This document shows positions 49,224-61,385 of a stretch of 64,000 nucleotides of DNA, in pieces. Made by a program: the position numbers and the translations under genes. Below the pieces are notes generated by a model. It had not been told where the DNA came from. It did not search any database and was given only the letters and a program-made list of their open reading frames with translations. The stretch covers positions 59,489,467 to 59,553,466 of the forward strand of contig NC_091134.1 of assembly GCF_041381155.1 (NCBI RefSeq), in the 5' to 3' direction. Position 1 is the stretch's first letter, and each line of letters opens with the position of its first letter. The stretch is from Argopecten irradians (taxonomy: Eukaryota; Mollusca; Bivalvia; Pectinida; Pectinidae).

Positions 49224-52200
49224 CTAAGGAAGAGAGTCCAGGGTACGAGGTGGTGCCACGCCTTTCTGCTTTTGCGGTTCCTGTCCAACAGACTCAAAAA
49301 ACAATATCCTGAAAATGATAAAAAACATAATATTATTGGAGTGTAATCTATTTCAACACCATCAGGATCATACATCATAGATCTGTTCATATGGCTACTA
49401 CATGTATATCAAATTAAAGACCCAGAGGGCCTGTATCGTTCATCTGCTTAATTCAGTAAATTCGAGAGAGAAAAAAAACCAAATTCATATTCAATAAACA
49501 CTCATTGGGCTTAGAATCTCTCACAACAGTGAAACTACCGTTCCATTAAAACTCATAGCAAATTAAGTTGATTAATATATGAGTGATAGTCGTTTGTATA
49601 GTTATATGGCCCATTCGCTCCCAATTCTGAAAAAAAATATATATACATTCATAACTTTCAGAGAAGAACCCGTTGGCAATAAAGCCAAGTTAAAGGTCAG
49701 CCCGGCCAAATGTACAATTTTGAATCCCCACCCCATCGGGATGCTACTAATGCATTATGAGTGCTATCAAATGTTTGGTTTCAAAATAGCCGTTTACATG
49801 GAAATAGCCAAATTGCCCCTTTTGGTCCAACCCTGCAGGTCCCCAGGGTTAAGTCCGGCCATCTGTGCAACTGTGATTCTTCACCACATAATCACTCTAC
49901 CAACACAATACGAGTGCTATTTAATGCTTACAATGCAGATTCAGAGAAGTCATTTATATGGAAATAGCTAAACCGGCAACTTTTAGTCTCTAAGTGGGAC
50001 AGAACATCAATTTTGAGTCTCCATTCAATAAGGATACTACCACTTACTAGTATATGAAGCCGATTGTTGACGGACGGATAAACTGCGGACTACACTATAT
50101 GCATGTAACATTGTCGTTGCTCAGTGCATGAATTGCCATCGAATTATTTTTTTGACAATCATTATCATTGCGACGTCACAAACGGTTTAAATAATTGCCA
50201 ATATTGAATGTAGTTCAAACCTAAAATGAACTTACAATCTGAGGATACATTTCTTGCCACCTAGCATCATCCAGAGGAATTCCCGATAAGATATCGTTCC
50301 GGATCCTGTCGTATCCACCTCCGCTACTATTTTTAGAAGCTCCTTGTGTGTTTTAGCCGAGCCAAGTTTTTCTAACATCCTTTTCAATGACATAAAGTCT
50401 GAAACAATAAGATACATGCTGTAGTCATACTGTACATTTCTCCTTACAATCTGTTTTCCAAACAAAACGCCCGTATTACTTCAGTTGGTTGGTTCTTAAG
50501 GCCATTTTAAAGGTTTGACCTAGATTTTTAGGATGACGTGGTTTTGTTCTAATTTTGAGGATTCCTTTTTTTTCTCAAATTTAACTTAAATACACATTTC
50601 GCCGTTGTTATTTGATTTTAAGTATGATTTGTTTTATTTTGTTCATTCAATGATTTATTTCTTATTAAATCGCTCGAACTTTCATTTCAAAGGCAATTGT
50701 CAAAAGTGCTGTCATCACTTGAATTGTAACGTGAAGTATATAACTTTTTATAACCTATTTTTTATTCAGATTTTCATATGCAATACACATCACATACTCA
50801 TTTCCTTATTATCATTCTCACTGTTATCATCTTCCATCTCCTCTAAATCATTAACCATATATACAAAATACTATCTTCATCCTCAACATGTCAAACATCC
50901 TCAAATCATTATCACTCTCCCAACCACATTCATCATTCGAATTTTATTCAATCAGCACTCACCTTATATTTTCATCCATTTAATAACTCAGCAATAATAT
51001 CATTATGATCTTCACATTCACTCATCATTTTTATCTACTTTACACAAATCTTTCATTTCCACAACTAAATGAAGGTTTGAGTTATATTACTTATAACTTA
51101 TTGTTGAAAAGTTGATTTATGCTAAAATAAATACATGTGTATTGCACTTTTAATAGGAAGGAAAAGGAAGCAAAGAAAGCAAAAAAAGATAAAAAGAAAA
51201 CAAAAAAGATAACAAGAGAGAAAAAAAAGTGGGAAGGGTAGGCTAGCCAAGTGTTTTTTCGTTTTTGTTTGTTTTTTTCCTTGTCATTGTTTACTTTGTA
51301 TGGTACACCAAGTATATAACTTACTAATATCTCCAGAGGTGTCGAGGTCAAATTCCAGAAACTTCTCTGTAACAAATAAAACACAACGTAAGTTTGTACT
51401 AATTTCGCAATTGTGTCGCTGATAACTCCCGAGTATAAACTTTTTTTTTACTATAAATGACCTTAGACTGTTTTTATTTGATAATCAGATCAACCTCATT
51501 TTATTCCGGAACATTTTCGGAGTCTGTCAATAGTTGATACAGAAATCAGTTTTTAATGTTACCTTTGTATTGCGTCAGTTTCTCTTCTGACACAAAGATC
51601 CGTTTTTAATGTTACCTTTGTATTGCGTCAGTTTCTCTTCTGACATAGAGATCAGTTTTTAATGTTACCTTTGTATTGGGTCAGTTTCTCTTCTAAGTCC
51701 TCGATATCTTTATAGGTGTCGTCGTTTCTGAATTCCTGTAAAAGTATATCCAAAGAGTACATCTTAAATAATCGCTCGAATTGGTCATCTGATACTAACG
51801 GATAACATTGCTTTTCTTGCTAGGAGACATTAAGATCATTGGTAGGTATCAGATGATGTTGTCTCTACTTCTGACCTTTTCCCTAGATAACGTCACACCT
51901 TTGGTCGTTGGTTGAGCGTATGGCCCTGAGACTCTAGACTCGGTGTCTTTGGCAATATGTTTTAATAAGATAGCACTATATTATGGGCAATTGGACACTT
52001 CTTCAATGATACTGAAGACGAATATACCACAGTCTCCCATTAAAACATGTACATACCACGAATAAAGGAAGGCCCTCAAGATTGAAAAATGCTTAATTAA
52101 AGACAAAATTTGGTCAGTGTCAATACTGAGTTGTGGTTATATTGATGCGTGATTTTTTGAAAATTTTAAATATCAAAAAAAAAGAAAGAAGAAAAAAGAG

Positions 52201-55200
52201 AAACATTCAAGAAACCCTTAAGAAATGCATTATTGACTAGTACCTGCGGTTAATTTTCAAGCATCACACACTTTTCTCCAGGATCTAATAAACATGTGTC
52301 GATGTTTATAATGGTATACAAATTTAAGTATCCTTGAATAACTATTATATCATGAATACAAGGGTCAGCGTATGGTGTAGACTGAAGGGTACTTGACTAT
52401 GATAATGATGGCTCGAGAGACAACTTCCTGTTTATGTGTATGTTTGTGTTCATGTTTGACGCCATCTTCCAGTTGTTGTCTGGTGGACTTGACACGTACA
52501 CGTAATTAAGATGTAAATATCAATGAAAAAAAAAATACTTCCTTTTCGAAAACAAAACCCGTCCTATTTGATTAAATAATTGCTGTTCCCGGAAACTCAT
52601 TCTTTTGGATTTGTCAAACTGATAAATCTTTCACAATAAGATGTGTGTTTTGATCTACATCGTAATAACATTTGGTTGGCTGGTTTATCGTAATGAAGGT
52701 CTCCTGTGTACTATATTGTATATTATATTTATATAATGCTATGTCACTAAAGCGTGTCGCCAAAGACATCGAACAGCACACCCCACCTGTGTCACATCAT
52801 ACTGACAACGAGCAGACCAGACATTCCTCTCCCTTTATGAAGAAACTATCACTTTTGTAGACTATGCAGGCAGACAGGCACAGGAAGAGGATGAAAATAA
52901 GATTAAATCCCAAATTTTCGCCTTTTTGGATCATGCAATGTGGGTTGCATGCAATTCAAATGCCTTACCTGCAGTTCGAAAATGTTATGGCTATACATGA
53001 AAGTTATGGACATGACAGATTTACTTACCTCATTAATTCCTTCTAAGATTTTTTCCCTCTCTTCCATCAGCATGCCAAATGCTTTTCCTCCTGGAAGGAG
53101 AATCAATTTCAACAAAAAATGTAAAATTTTGAATTAGGATTATTTTATAACATAAAATACCTGCAGAAATACCTGTAGAAAAGACACAACAAGTGTCTTT
53201 ATGGACGTGCCAAGTACATAGGTAAAGAGGAATATCTGTAGATAAGACACAATAAGTGTCTTTATGGACCTGCCAAGTACATAGGTAAAGAGGAATACCT
53301 GTAGAAAAGACACAACAAGTGTCTTCATGGACGTGCTAAATACATAAGTAAAGAGGAATACCTGTAGAAAAAACACAACGAGTGTCTTTATGGACGTGCA
53401 AAGTACACAGGTAAAGAGGAATACCTGCAGAAAAGACACAACAAGTGTCTTTATGGACGCGTCACGTACATAGGTAAAGAGGAATACCTATAGCAAAGAC
53501 ACAACAAGTGTCTTTATGGACGCGTCACGTACATAGGTAAAGAGGATTACATGTAGAAAAGACACAACGAGTGTCTTTATGGACGTGCTAAGTACATAGG
53601 TAAAGAGGGTAACCTGTAGAAGCCACACCAAATGTTTTTATGGACATGCCAAGTATATAGGTAAAGAGGAATACCTGTAGAAAAGACACAACAAGTGTCT
53701 TTATGGACGTGCCAAGTACATAGGTAAAAAAGGAATATCTGTAGAAAAGACACAACAAGTGTCTTTATGGACGTGCCAAGTACACAGGTAAAGAGGAATA
53801 CCTGTAGAAGAGACACAACAAGTGTCTTTATGGGCGTGCCAAGTACACAGGTAAAGAGGAATACCTGTAGAAGAGACACAACAAGTGTCTTTATGGTCGT
53901 GCCAAGTACATAGGTAAAGAGGAATACCTGTAGAAAAGGCACAACAAATGTCTTTATGAACGTGCCAAGTACATAGGTAAAGAGAAATACCTGTAGAAAA
54001 GACACAACAAATGTCTTTATGAACGTGCCAAGTACATAGGTAAAGAGAAATACCTGTAGAAAAGACACAACAAGTGTCTTTATGAACGTGCCAAGTACAT
54101 AGGTAAAGAGGAAAACATGTAGAAAAGACACAAAAAGTGTCTTTATGGACGGACCAAGTACACAGGTAAAGAGGAATACCTGTAGAAAAGACACAACGAG
54201 TGTCTATGAACGTGATAAGCACAAAGGTAAAGAGGAATACCTCTAGAAAAGACACAACAAGTGTCTTTATGGACGTGCCAAGTACACAGGTAAAGAGGAA
54301 TACCTGTAGAAGAGACACAACAAGTGCCTTTACGAACGTGCCAGGTAAACAGGTAAAGAGGAATACCTGTAGAAAAGACACAACGAGTGTCTTTATGAAC
54401 GTGCTAAGTACATAGGTAAAGAAGAATACCTGTAGAAAAGACACAACAAGTGTCTTTATGAACTTGCCAAGTACATAGGTAAAGAGGAATACCTGTAGAA
54501 AAAACACAACGAGTGTCTTTATGGACGCGTCACGTACATAGGTAAAGAGGAATACATGTAGAAAAGACACAACGAGTGTCTTTATGGACGTGCTAAGTAC
54601 ATAGGTAAACAGGAATACCTGTAGAAGCCACACCAAATGTTTTTTTATGGACATGCCAAGTATATAGGTAAAGAGGAATATCTGTAGAAAAGACACAAAA
54701 AGTGTCTTTATGAACGTGCCAAGTTCATAGGTAAAGAGGAATACCTGTATAAAAGACACAACAAGTGTCTTTATGGTCGTGCCAAGTACATACGTAAAGA
54801 GGAATACCTGTAGAAAAGGCACAACAAATGTCTTTATGAACGTGCCAAGTACATAGGTAAAGAGAAATACCTGTAGAAAAGACACAACAAATGTCTTTAT
54901 GAACGTGCCAAGTACATAGGTAAAGAGAAATACCTGTAGAAAAGACACAACAAGTGTCTTTATGAACGTGCCAAGTACACAGGTAAAGAGGAATACCTGT
55001 AGAAAAGACAAAACGAGTGTCTTTATGAACGTGATAAGTACAAAGGTAAAGAGGAATACCTGTAGAAAAGACACAACAAGTGTCTTTATGGACGTGCCAA
55101 GTACACAGGTAAAGAGGAATACCTGTAGAAGAGACACAACAAGTGTCTTTTCGAACGTGCCAAGTAAACAGGTAAAGAGGAATACCTGTAGAAAAGACAC

Positions 55201-56988
55201 AACAAGTGTCTTTATGAACGTGCCAAGTACACAGGTAAAGAAGAATACCTGTAGAAAAGACACAACAAGTGTCTTTATGAACGTGCTAAGTACATAGGTA
55301 AAGAGGAATACCTGTAGAAAAGAAACAATGAGTGTCTTTATGGACGTGCCAAGTACATAGGTAAAGAGGAATACCTGTAGGAAAGACACAACGAGTGTCT
55401 TTATGGACGTGCCAAGTACATAGGTAAAGAGAAATACCTGTAGGAAAGACACAACAATTGTCTTTATGGACCTGCCAAGTACATAGGTAAAGAGGAATAC
55501 CTGTAGGAAAGACACAACAAGTGTCTTTATGGACGTGCCAAGTACATAGGTAAAGAGAAACACCTGTAGGAAAGACACAACAAGTGTCTTTATGGACCTG
55601 CCAAGTACATAGGTAAAGAGGAATACCTGTAGGAAAGACACAACAAGTGTCTTTATGGACCTGCCAAGTACATAGGTAAAGAGGAATATCTGTAGATAAG
55701 ACACAATAAGTGTCTTTATGGACGGACCAAGTACATAGGTAAAGGAATACCTGTAGGAAAGATACAAGTGTCTTTATGAACCTGCCAAGTACATAGGTAA
55801 AGAGGAATACCTGTAGAAAAAACATAACAAGCGTCTTTATGGACATGCCAAGTACACAGGTAAAGAGGAATACCTGTAGAAAAAGCATAACAAGTGTCTT
55901 TATGGACGTGCCAAGTGCATAGGTAAAGAGGAATACATGTAGAAGAGATACAACAAGTGTCTTTATGAACGTGCCAAGAACATAGGTAAAGAGGGGTACC
56001 TGTAGGAAAGATACAACAAGTGTCTTTATGAACGTGCCAAGTACATAGGTAAAGAGAAAAGACACAAAACTTCAACAGATGTTTCAGGGAGAAAAGTGTC
56101 TTTTAGTCTTTTAGTCAATTACTGACCCTTATATAGAGGGTCAGTAAGATTTATAGGGGACGAGGGCGTAATATTGATACCCAGATTTAATTGTCATGCT
56201 CCTGTGCCGCTAGTCTCATCTCACAGCATATTTTGAGTTATTTTGAATTCTGAAAGATTATTAGCCATTATCTTCCTGCTTCGCGGAAATAGCATAATTT
56301 ATTGTCGACAACACGGAGAATACTCCGAGCACTGTTTTAATAGGCAGCGGATATCGAAAAATACATTGTTTGAATGTGGCCCACCATAGCTCTTTTGATG
56401 GAAGAGCAGCTTGTAATCCTGTGTAATAACTAGTATGAGTCAACTGTAATTGATAATGATCCTAACAAGCGTTAGACACTTGACTTGAATAGAATGGCCA
56501 ACTGCTGCAGGATTATATTTCACTAAATATGCACGCGTACAGCATTTGGGCAACATTCACATTTCAAGACTGATTTAAAATAGTTCTTTTATGTTCTTTG
56601 TCCTTATACAGAACATTGATAAGCGCCAGTTTACACAGTATTGTTCTATTGCAAATCGGTCAATGTGCTGATCAGTCCGCTTTTAAATGGGAAAAAGCAC
56701 GTTATCACGTCATCATCGTATGTTGTCTTTTTCTTATCGTTATCCGATTTCAGTGTAAACAAAATGAATTGTCAAAGACAAAGGAACTAGATGTCGGGCA
56801 TTGCCCATATAAGCTTCTCCAATCTTCGTCATCCAATAAGTCTAGTGAGAGCAGCGATACAAAACAAGGTCTTAATTAAGGACATATTTACTTAAAAGTT
56901 TAAAATGCTTGATGAACGAAAGGAATGGTATTTATATATGACAACACTTACCCTGATGGTCTGTGGGGTCTAGTATAGGTTTCTCCAT
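49224..56988 (-). CDS. AIF1: Allograft inflammatory factor 1 (AIF-1/Iba1), six coding exons
   Basis: A small cytosolic calcium-binding, actin-associated protein of immune cells (haemocytes in molluscs). Coding exons on the minus strand: 56988-56952, 53090-53029, 51735-51669, 51366-51325, 50398-50236 and 49308-49224. All have GT/AG borders and matching phases (456 nt, 151 residues). The start is the ATG at 56988, giving MEKPILDPTDHQGGKAFG. GGKAFGMLMEEREK and FMSLKRMLEKLG are diagnostic of AIF-1. EF-hand 1 loop is residues 62-73 (DLDTSGDINFMS, with Ser at position 12 as in vertebrate Iba1). EF-hand 2 loop is residues 98-109 (DTTGSGTISYRE). The tail ends APPRTLDSLP and a TAG stop. A 3' splice-like TTTCAG at 57034 suggests an upstream 5' UTR exon. 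Intron 1 carries a large minisatellite and intron 3 a duplicated exon end. Confidence 0.95.
49680..50060. repeat. Dispersed repeat in the last AIF1 intron
   Basis: About two to three units of roughly 170 bp with blocks GAGTGCTATCAAATG or GAGTGCTATTTAATG, ATGGAAATAGCCAAAT or ATGGAAATAGCTAAAC, and CTTTTGGTC or CTTTTAGTC, ending with GTTGACGGACGGATAAACTG. Non-coding. Confidence 0.75.
50770..51060. other. Strongly G-poor (one-strand-skewed) stretch in AIF1 intron
   Basis: The plus strand between 50821 and 51060 has only about six G in 240 bases while C is common (CATC, CTCC, CAAC runs). The transcribed AIF1 RNA would therefore be almost free of C here. A purine-rich block follows at 51155-51240. 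Confidence 0.8.
51545..51703 (-). repeat. Tandem 53-bp duplication of the AIF1 exon 3 end, with two possible 24-nt microexons
   Basis: Three units start at 51545, 51598 and 51651. The last contains the real exon 3 end and donor. The other two repeat it in the intron. On the minus strand each has an acceptor-like TGTCAG, then 24 nt at 51639-51616 and 51586-51563, then AAAG|GTAAC as donor. In the phase left by exon 3, each 24-nt piece would encode EEKLTQYK and keep the frame. Confidence 0.85.
53160..56065. repeat. Minisatellite of about 60-63 bp units in AIF1 intron 1
   Basis: Roughly 46 units read GTAAAGAGGAATACCTGTAG, AAAAGACACAACAAGTGTCT, TTATGGACGTGCCAAGTACATAG across their length. Each has a perfect dyad, AAGACAC-AACAA-GTGTCTT. 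On the AIF1-sense strand the unit contains TTTTCTACAGGTATTCC, an acceptor-like run directly joined to GT. Units of near 63 bp keep minus-strand frames open for hundreds of codons, which is arithmetic and not a gene. Confidence 0.96.
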
Positions 56989-57631
56989 CTCCAATACCGC
57001 AGAATAACGTGTGTCTGTCTCAGTGATGTGTCCTGAAATGGCTACAAGGACCTGTATGTCCAGTATTAATTATCACAAATTATGCTCGATTTGACGTGAA
57101 GTGGTCCCATCCCCTTACGCACCCTTCCGCCCGGCAGTATAAACGTCCCTACACTATCATATACTTCTTCCTTCTTCAATTGACTGACGTATGTCTCAAT
57201 TGATGACAAAATGTTTTCAGAACCCCGCGTGCGCAAGTGTCGAGTTGCTGATACTGGGATCAGCACGAGACCTACACATAGCCCGCGCGTAATTGCCCCA
57301 TTTTCGTCAGCGCGACTGTATTATTTCAAATAGACCTGATGTGTATCTGATCCATGGGATGCACATGTGTTTTATTTAATAATAGTGAATTTGTAAATAA
57401 TAATCGCACGACTGGCACAGTTACTTTGAAAGGGTCATTACTTCAAAAGAACGTTAGCTCTAATGAGCCTTGTACCATGTATACCAGAACACACGCTACC
57501 TTATCTCTGTACTAAAGCCAAACTTATCTTTTAATCTGATGTCTGCCAACAATCCTAACAATTCACATTATAATAACAGAAGACACAATTAATTTACATA
57601 ATACACATGAATTTACCATACTGCATAAAAT

Positions 57632-57837
57632 AAGGGCCGCAGTAGCCGAGTGGTCATATCACAACAAGCACTCCACTCTGGGATGCGGGTTCGAATCCCA
57701 TGTGGGGCAGTTGCCAGATACTGACCGCTGTCGGTGGTTTTTCTCCTTGTACTCTGGCTTTCCTCCACTAACAAATCTGGCACATCCTTACATGATCCTG
57801 GCTGTTAATATGACTTTAAACTAATAAAACCAAACCA
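57632..57837 (+). mobile_element. tRNA-derived SINE
   Basis: The head has a pol III A box (TAGCCGAGTGG at 57643-57653) and B box (GGTTCGAATCC at 57688-57698) spaced as in a tRNA. A conserved-looking body follows (TCGGTGGTTTTTCTCC; CTGGCTTTCCTCCAC), then a tail ending AATAAAACCAAACC. The flanks carry an imperfect target-site duplication: ACCATACTGCATAAAAT at 57615-57631 and ACCATATTGCATAATAT at 57834-57850. The body resembles SINEs I recall from bivalves. Confidence 0.92.
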
Positions 57838-57852
57838 TATTGCATAATATCA

Positions 57853-60165
57853 TCCGAAAACATCTTAACACCATCAGCAAAACTGATTCGCGTTTCCAAA
57901 AACGACAAAACAATCTATATACTGTCCCCAGCTTCTATACATAGATGACGTAGGCTAATAACAAATGTCCTTACCACTCGAGTTTCTTGGTTAACAAAAT
58001 ACAGCTGTCTGTTTCATAGTAGTTTACCTTTATTTTACTTCCGTGAAGTCCTAGTTCCTTACTCCGTTACTTATTCGAAGCAGCCATTTAACCATTTGTA
58101 AGAGCGATTACCATTATAGTTATTACTAGAAAATTATGTTTCACAAGTACTGGCTAAAATTGATTAATCCCGACAACTGTAATTTGCAAGCTTGTTACAC
58201 GTGTACATAGACATGATGTCAAGTAATTACAAATATGTGCGTTAGATTTGGGATACAAGAAACACAATGTAGCTAATTAAATATATAACGAGCACGGTTA
58301 TGAAATAAATAGACAAAAGATCATTGATATTTCCGGATTATGAAATAAAATCCTGGACTCGGTAAACAGAAATCAAAACCAATATCTATGTAAAGAGTTC
58401 GGTACTACTGTAGGTCAGTTAAGTCTCAAACTCTCAAACAGCTATTGAAAATTTAACTCATTTCATCACATTAACTGAATATTGAGACAGGGCGTTACGT
58501 ATGGGACGAAAGCAGAAGATGTTGGAGAATAATTGAATTAGTTTCTTTCATATGAAAATGTCCCTTTTTATAGATTTAAGAAAGAAATGATTTAAAATTT
58601 AACATACATAAAGAGGAAGAATTATCAAAAAAACAGGATTTCTGTTGCAAACAAATATTAACGAATTAGTTTATCTGTCAAAATTTATGACTTGCTATAA
58701 TAAACAAGCTTACAGTATGCTACCTATTACGTTGACATCACGAATTAAAATAATTTGTATCGAATGCATATTGCGTTCAGCGTTTGTATTGCGTCTGTTT
58801 TGCATTTGCTTTGAGAACAAATTGCGAAGTATAACAAACCTGTTTCGTAAACCAAAACTACTGTATACATATGGAAGAAATCGACATATTTGTCTATCAT
58901 TTCCAGTCTGTCGAGAAGAACAGGTGTAATAATGGGTCATCGGCAATGATACCAATGCAGCATAACAATGGTATCCAGCAACATACCAATCAACTTGTTA
59001 AAGTCATGAAAGTGTTTCAAAGACAGAGAATACAATTTTGTCTGCTCTTATTTGAGTTTGAAAGATGCAGCTTGCTCATCTTTGTTGTGCGTGTTGCTGT
59101 GAAAAGCGATGCCGAAAGGCCCGAGCGCGCTTCTTTTGCCACCGCAATTCAGATGCCAAACATTCACAATACAACCGTTCTTTCCGCTACATCTGCGCAG
59201 TGCCTTGTTAACAGATTCGTAATATTCCCGTACCAATGGCATCACTTCCGATCTGTTTCCTCAATATATGCGTTATATATATATATTTGCATATCCGCAA
59301 TGTTCGACAATTTGACCGACTGTACCCCTCACGGGAGAGTATCCGTTATCATATTCGCTTTTATTCATGAAAGATTCGCCTTTGTTCGTAATAAATTTGA
59401 AGTACGTTATTGATATTAAATACAAAATACGAGTATTATCCATAATTTATATTCTAGAATACAAAATAAAACAATCGTATCATATCACTTTTTACAACTA
59501 TATATATGGATTGATTGCCAGTGTAATAACCAAATCTGTGAAAACTTGAAAAGGGTGACTTACCTCGCTTGTTTCAATTAATTATTAAACGCATTTTCAG
59601 TGATTCTGCCGTTAAGAACAAGAATGAATGACTACATTAAATGTAAATGTATATTTGGTTTGTACACAATCAACCAATTATTTGTAAAAAGTTAATATAA
59701 TATCTGTCCATTGTATATAGTCCTAGTAAAAATAATTCATGATTGATAGCAAGTGAAATACAATTTATGTATACATATATGCAAGCAGGTTTACACATAA
59801 GAATATCTGAGTTCGCGTTACCCTTATCAAGTTTTCTCATAGTTTTTTTTTTATATTTTATGTTGACTGATCAGATTTACATCATAAATAAAATTGATAT
59901 AAAACATAATTTTCACTTTTTTTGCATTTTTGATTATTTAGTCAGTGAAAGAGTTATGATTTCGGTCTTTATTCTGAAAACAATATGCATATGTTTTTAT
60001 TATTAGCTAGGCCTTTTATTTCAGTTTTTAAATAGGCTATCGGGCACGCACGCTACGTACATTTTTTTGTATGACTTCACGGAATAGTTATCTCCCTTCT
60101 TCCGAACTCTTCCCTGGGCTGTTATTTGAGACCGATCTGTCATAGACCGGAAGAAACAAGTGACT
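57853..60165. other. Intergenic stretch; one unassigned minus-strand open frame
   Basis: No named gene. At 59245-59048 the minus strand is open for 65 codons (PLVREYYESVNKALRRCSGK; IVNVWHLNCGGKRSALG) and ends in TAA. An AG lies a little upstream (GAGGAAACAG), but there is no homology I can recall, so it could be a terminal exon or chance. AGACCGATCTGTCATAGACC just before 60166 would be 5' UTR of VTA1. Confidence 0.35.
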
Positions 60166-60265
60166 ATGGCTTTACCTCCACTTCCTGCTAAGCTAAAAGC
60201 TTTACAGCATTATCTGAAAACAGCCACTGAACATGACAAACGCGACCCAGTTGTGGCATACTATT
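60166..60265 (+). CDS. VTA1: VTA1/LIP5 homologue, first coding exon
   Basis: VTA1 (LIP5) is a cofactor that stimulates the VPS4 ATPase in ESCRT-III disassembly at late endosomes. From the ATG at 60166 the exon encodes MALPPLPAKLKALQHYLKTA then TEHDKRDPVVAYY, and ends at T|GTAAGTTT after 60265, with the split codon completing a Cys. This matches the conserved start of VTA1 (PLPAQ.K.IQH.L..A.EHDKRDPVVAYYC), which forms the first MIT repeat that binds ESCRT-III subunits. Only this exon is recognised; the rest probably lies beyond 64,000, the intervening DNA being repeat and LINE. The CpG-containing, ATG-proximal context suggests the promoter is just upstream, at 60040-60160. Confidence 0.9.
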
Positions 60266-61385
60266 GTAAGTTTAGGTCGATGATCTTTGAAGTCAAGTCG
60301 GTAAAAAATCTCTGGTGTGTTATAAGATTACTACTGGTCTGAAAGTAAAAAATACAATTTGGGTGTTTGGACAATTTTATGATAACATCGGTCTATGTAT
60401 TGTAAGCATTCTACATATGCGAATGTGCATTACAGATTCAGGTGGTCACATACACATATACGACTATGTATAACTGTTAAAACCAAGATTTGTGCCGATT
60501 AATTTACATGCACAATGTCTGAATGTAATAGGCATGCTCCCATGAGTCATGTAACATTATTTGTCAGTTTTCAATTTCTAAAAAAGAAATCAAGAGAAGT
60601 GATGCTATGAAGTCACTGAATTACAAATGTTACTGTGAAATCGTGAAACTAAACATTGTATGAATTAGAAGTTAAACTAATCTGGCACTTTTAGCCAGAA
60701 TAGTATTCCTGTAAAGATTTAGCGAGATTAGTTTAACTTTTAATTTATATTTACAAATGTATGAGGTGATCATTGAATACATTGATATATGCTTAAGCTT
60801 ACAGTGCCCACTAATAATAAATGATATGACTGAAGGCAAGGCCTTAAAGGGCGCAGCCAGATGATTCAGTACCTACTTCAGTATTAATTATACAGTACAA
60901 TGTTAAAAAGTGCTATTATGGAAATAACAGCCAAAATTTTGGTTTATTTTTTATTCATATATTCACACTCTATTCTTGTCCCATAACCCTCATTTTAGAA
61001 GGAAACCCCCATTAGAGAAATTAGAAACTTTATTTCTGTAACGGATATTCTGTTTCTTGCCATCTGATTATATTGGAAGGTGGTCTAAATCACTTGAACT
61101 CTCGCAAATAAAGAGCAATAGCACTGAGCTTCTGTTGAGCCTAATTCGATTTGCCCTCTTCTACTTCCAGATTATAACCTCTGTTCACTCGATTGTAGCT
61201 CATCTACTTCTGGAAGCTCTTCCTTCTATAGGCTGGAAGATCTTCTGAGAGCACAAATTGAATTGAGCTTTGGATAAAGATTAAGTTTGTCAGATCATAA
61301 GAGCGTTTGAACTGCTTAATTGATTAATGAGCAAACTGAAGCTGTCAATGTGTAGCTATAGGATTACATGGATTTTGAAGATCCA
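60266..61385. other. VTA1 intron 1, no feature recognised
   Basis: A short inverted repeat around 60665-60745 (AGAAGTTAAACTAATCTGGC against GCGAGATTAGTTTAACTTTT) is the only structure noticed. Confidence 0.45.

Noticed and set aside
51091-51384. 97-codon minus-strand frame with Phe-rich tract
   Set aside because: It starts in AIF1 exon 4 and reads on into the intron over a polypyrimidine stretch; the exon ends at the donor at 51325.
53140-56075. A 688-codon and other long minus-strand frames with FLFTYVLGTSIKTLVVSFLQ-like repeats
   Set aside because: Open frames of the intron-1 minisatellite, within a confirmed AIF1 intron and interrupted at unit-length changes.
57632-57705. Stand-alone tRNA gene
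   Set aside because: A and B boxes are good, but the sequence continues into a SINE body and tail and has flanking target duplications.
58871-59413. 180-codon plus-strand open frame
   Set aside because: No recognisable domain; it overlaps a better minus-strand frame and looks like chance in AT-rich DNA.
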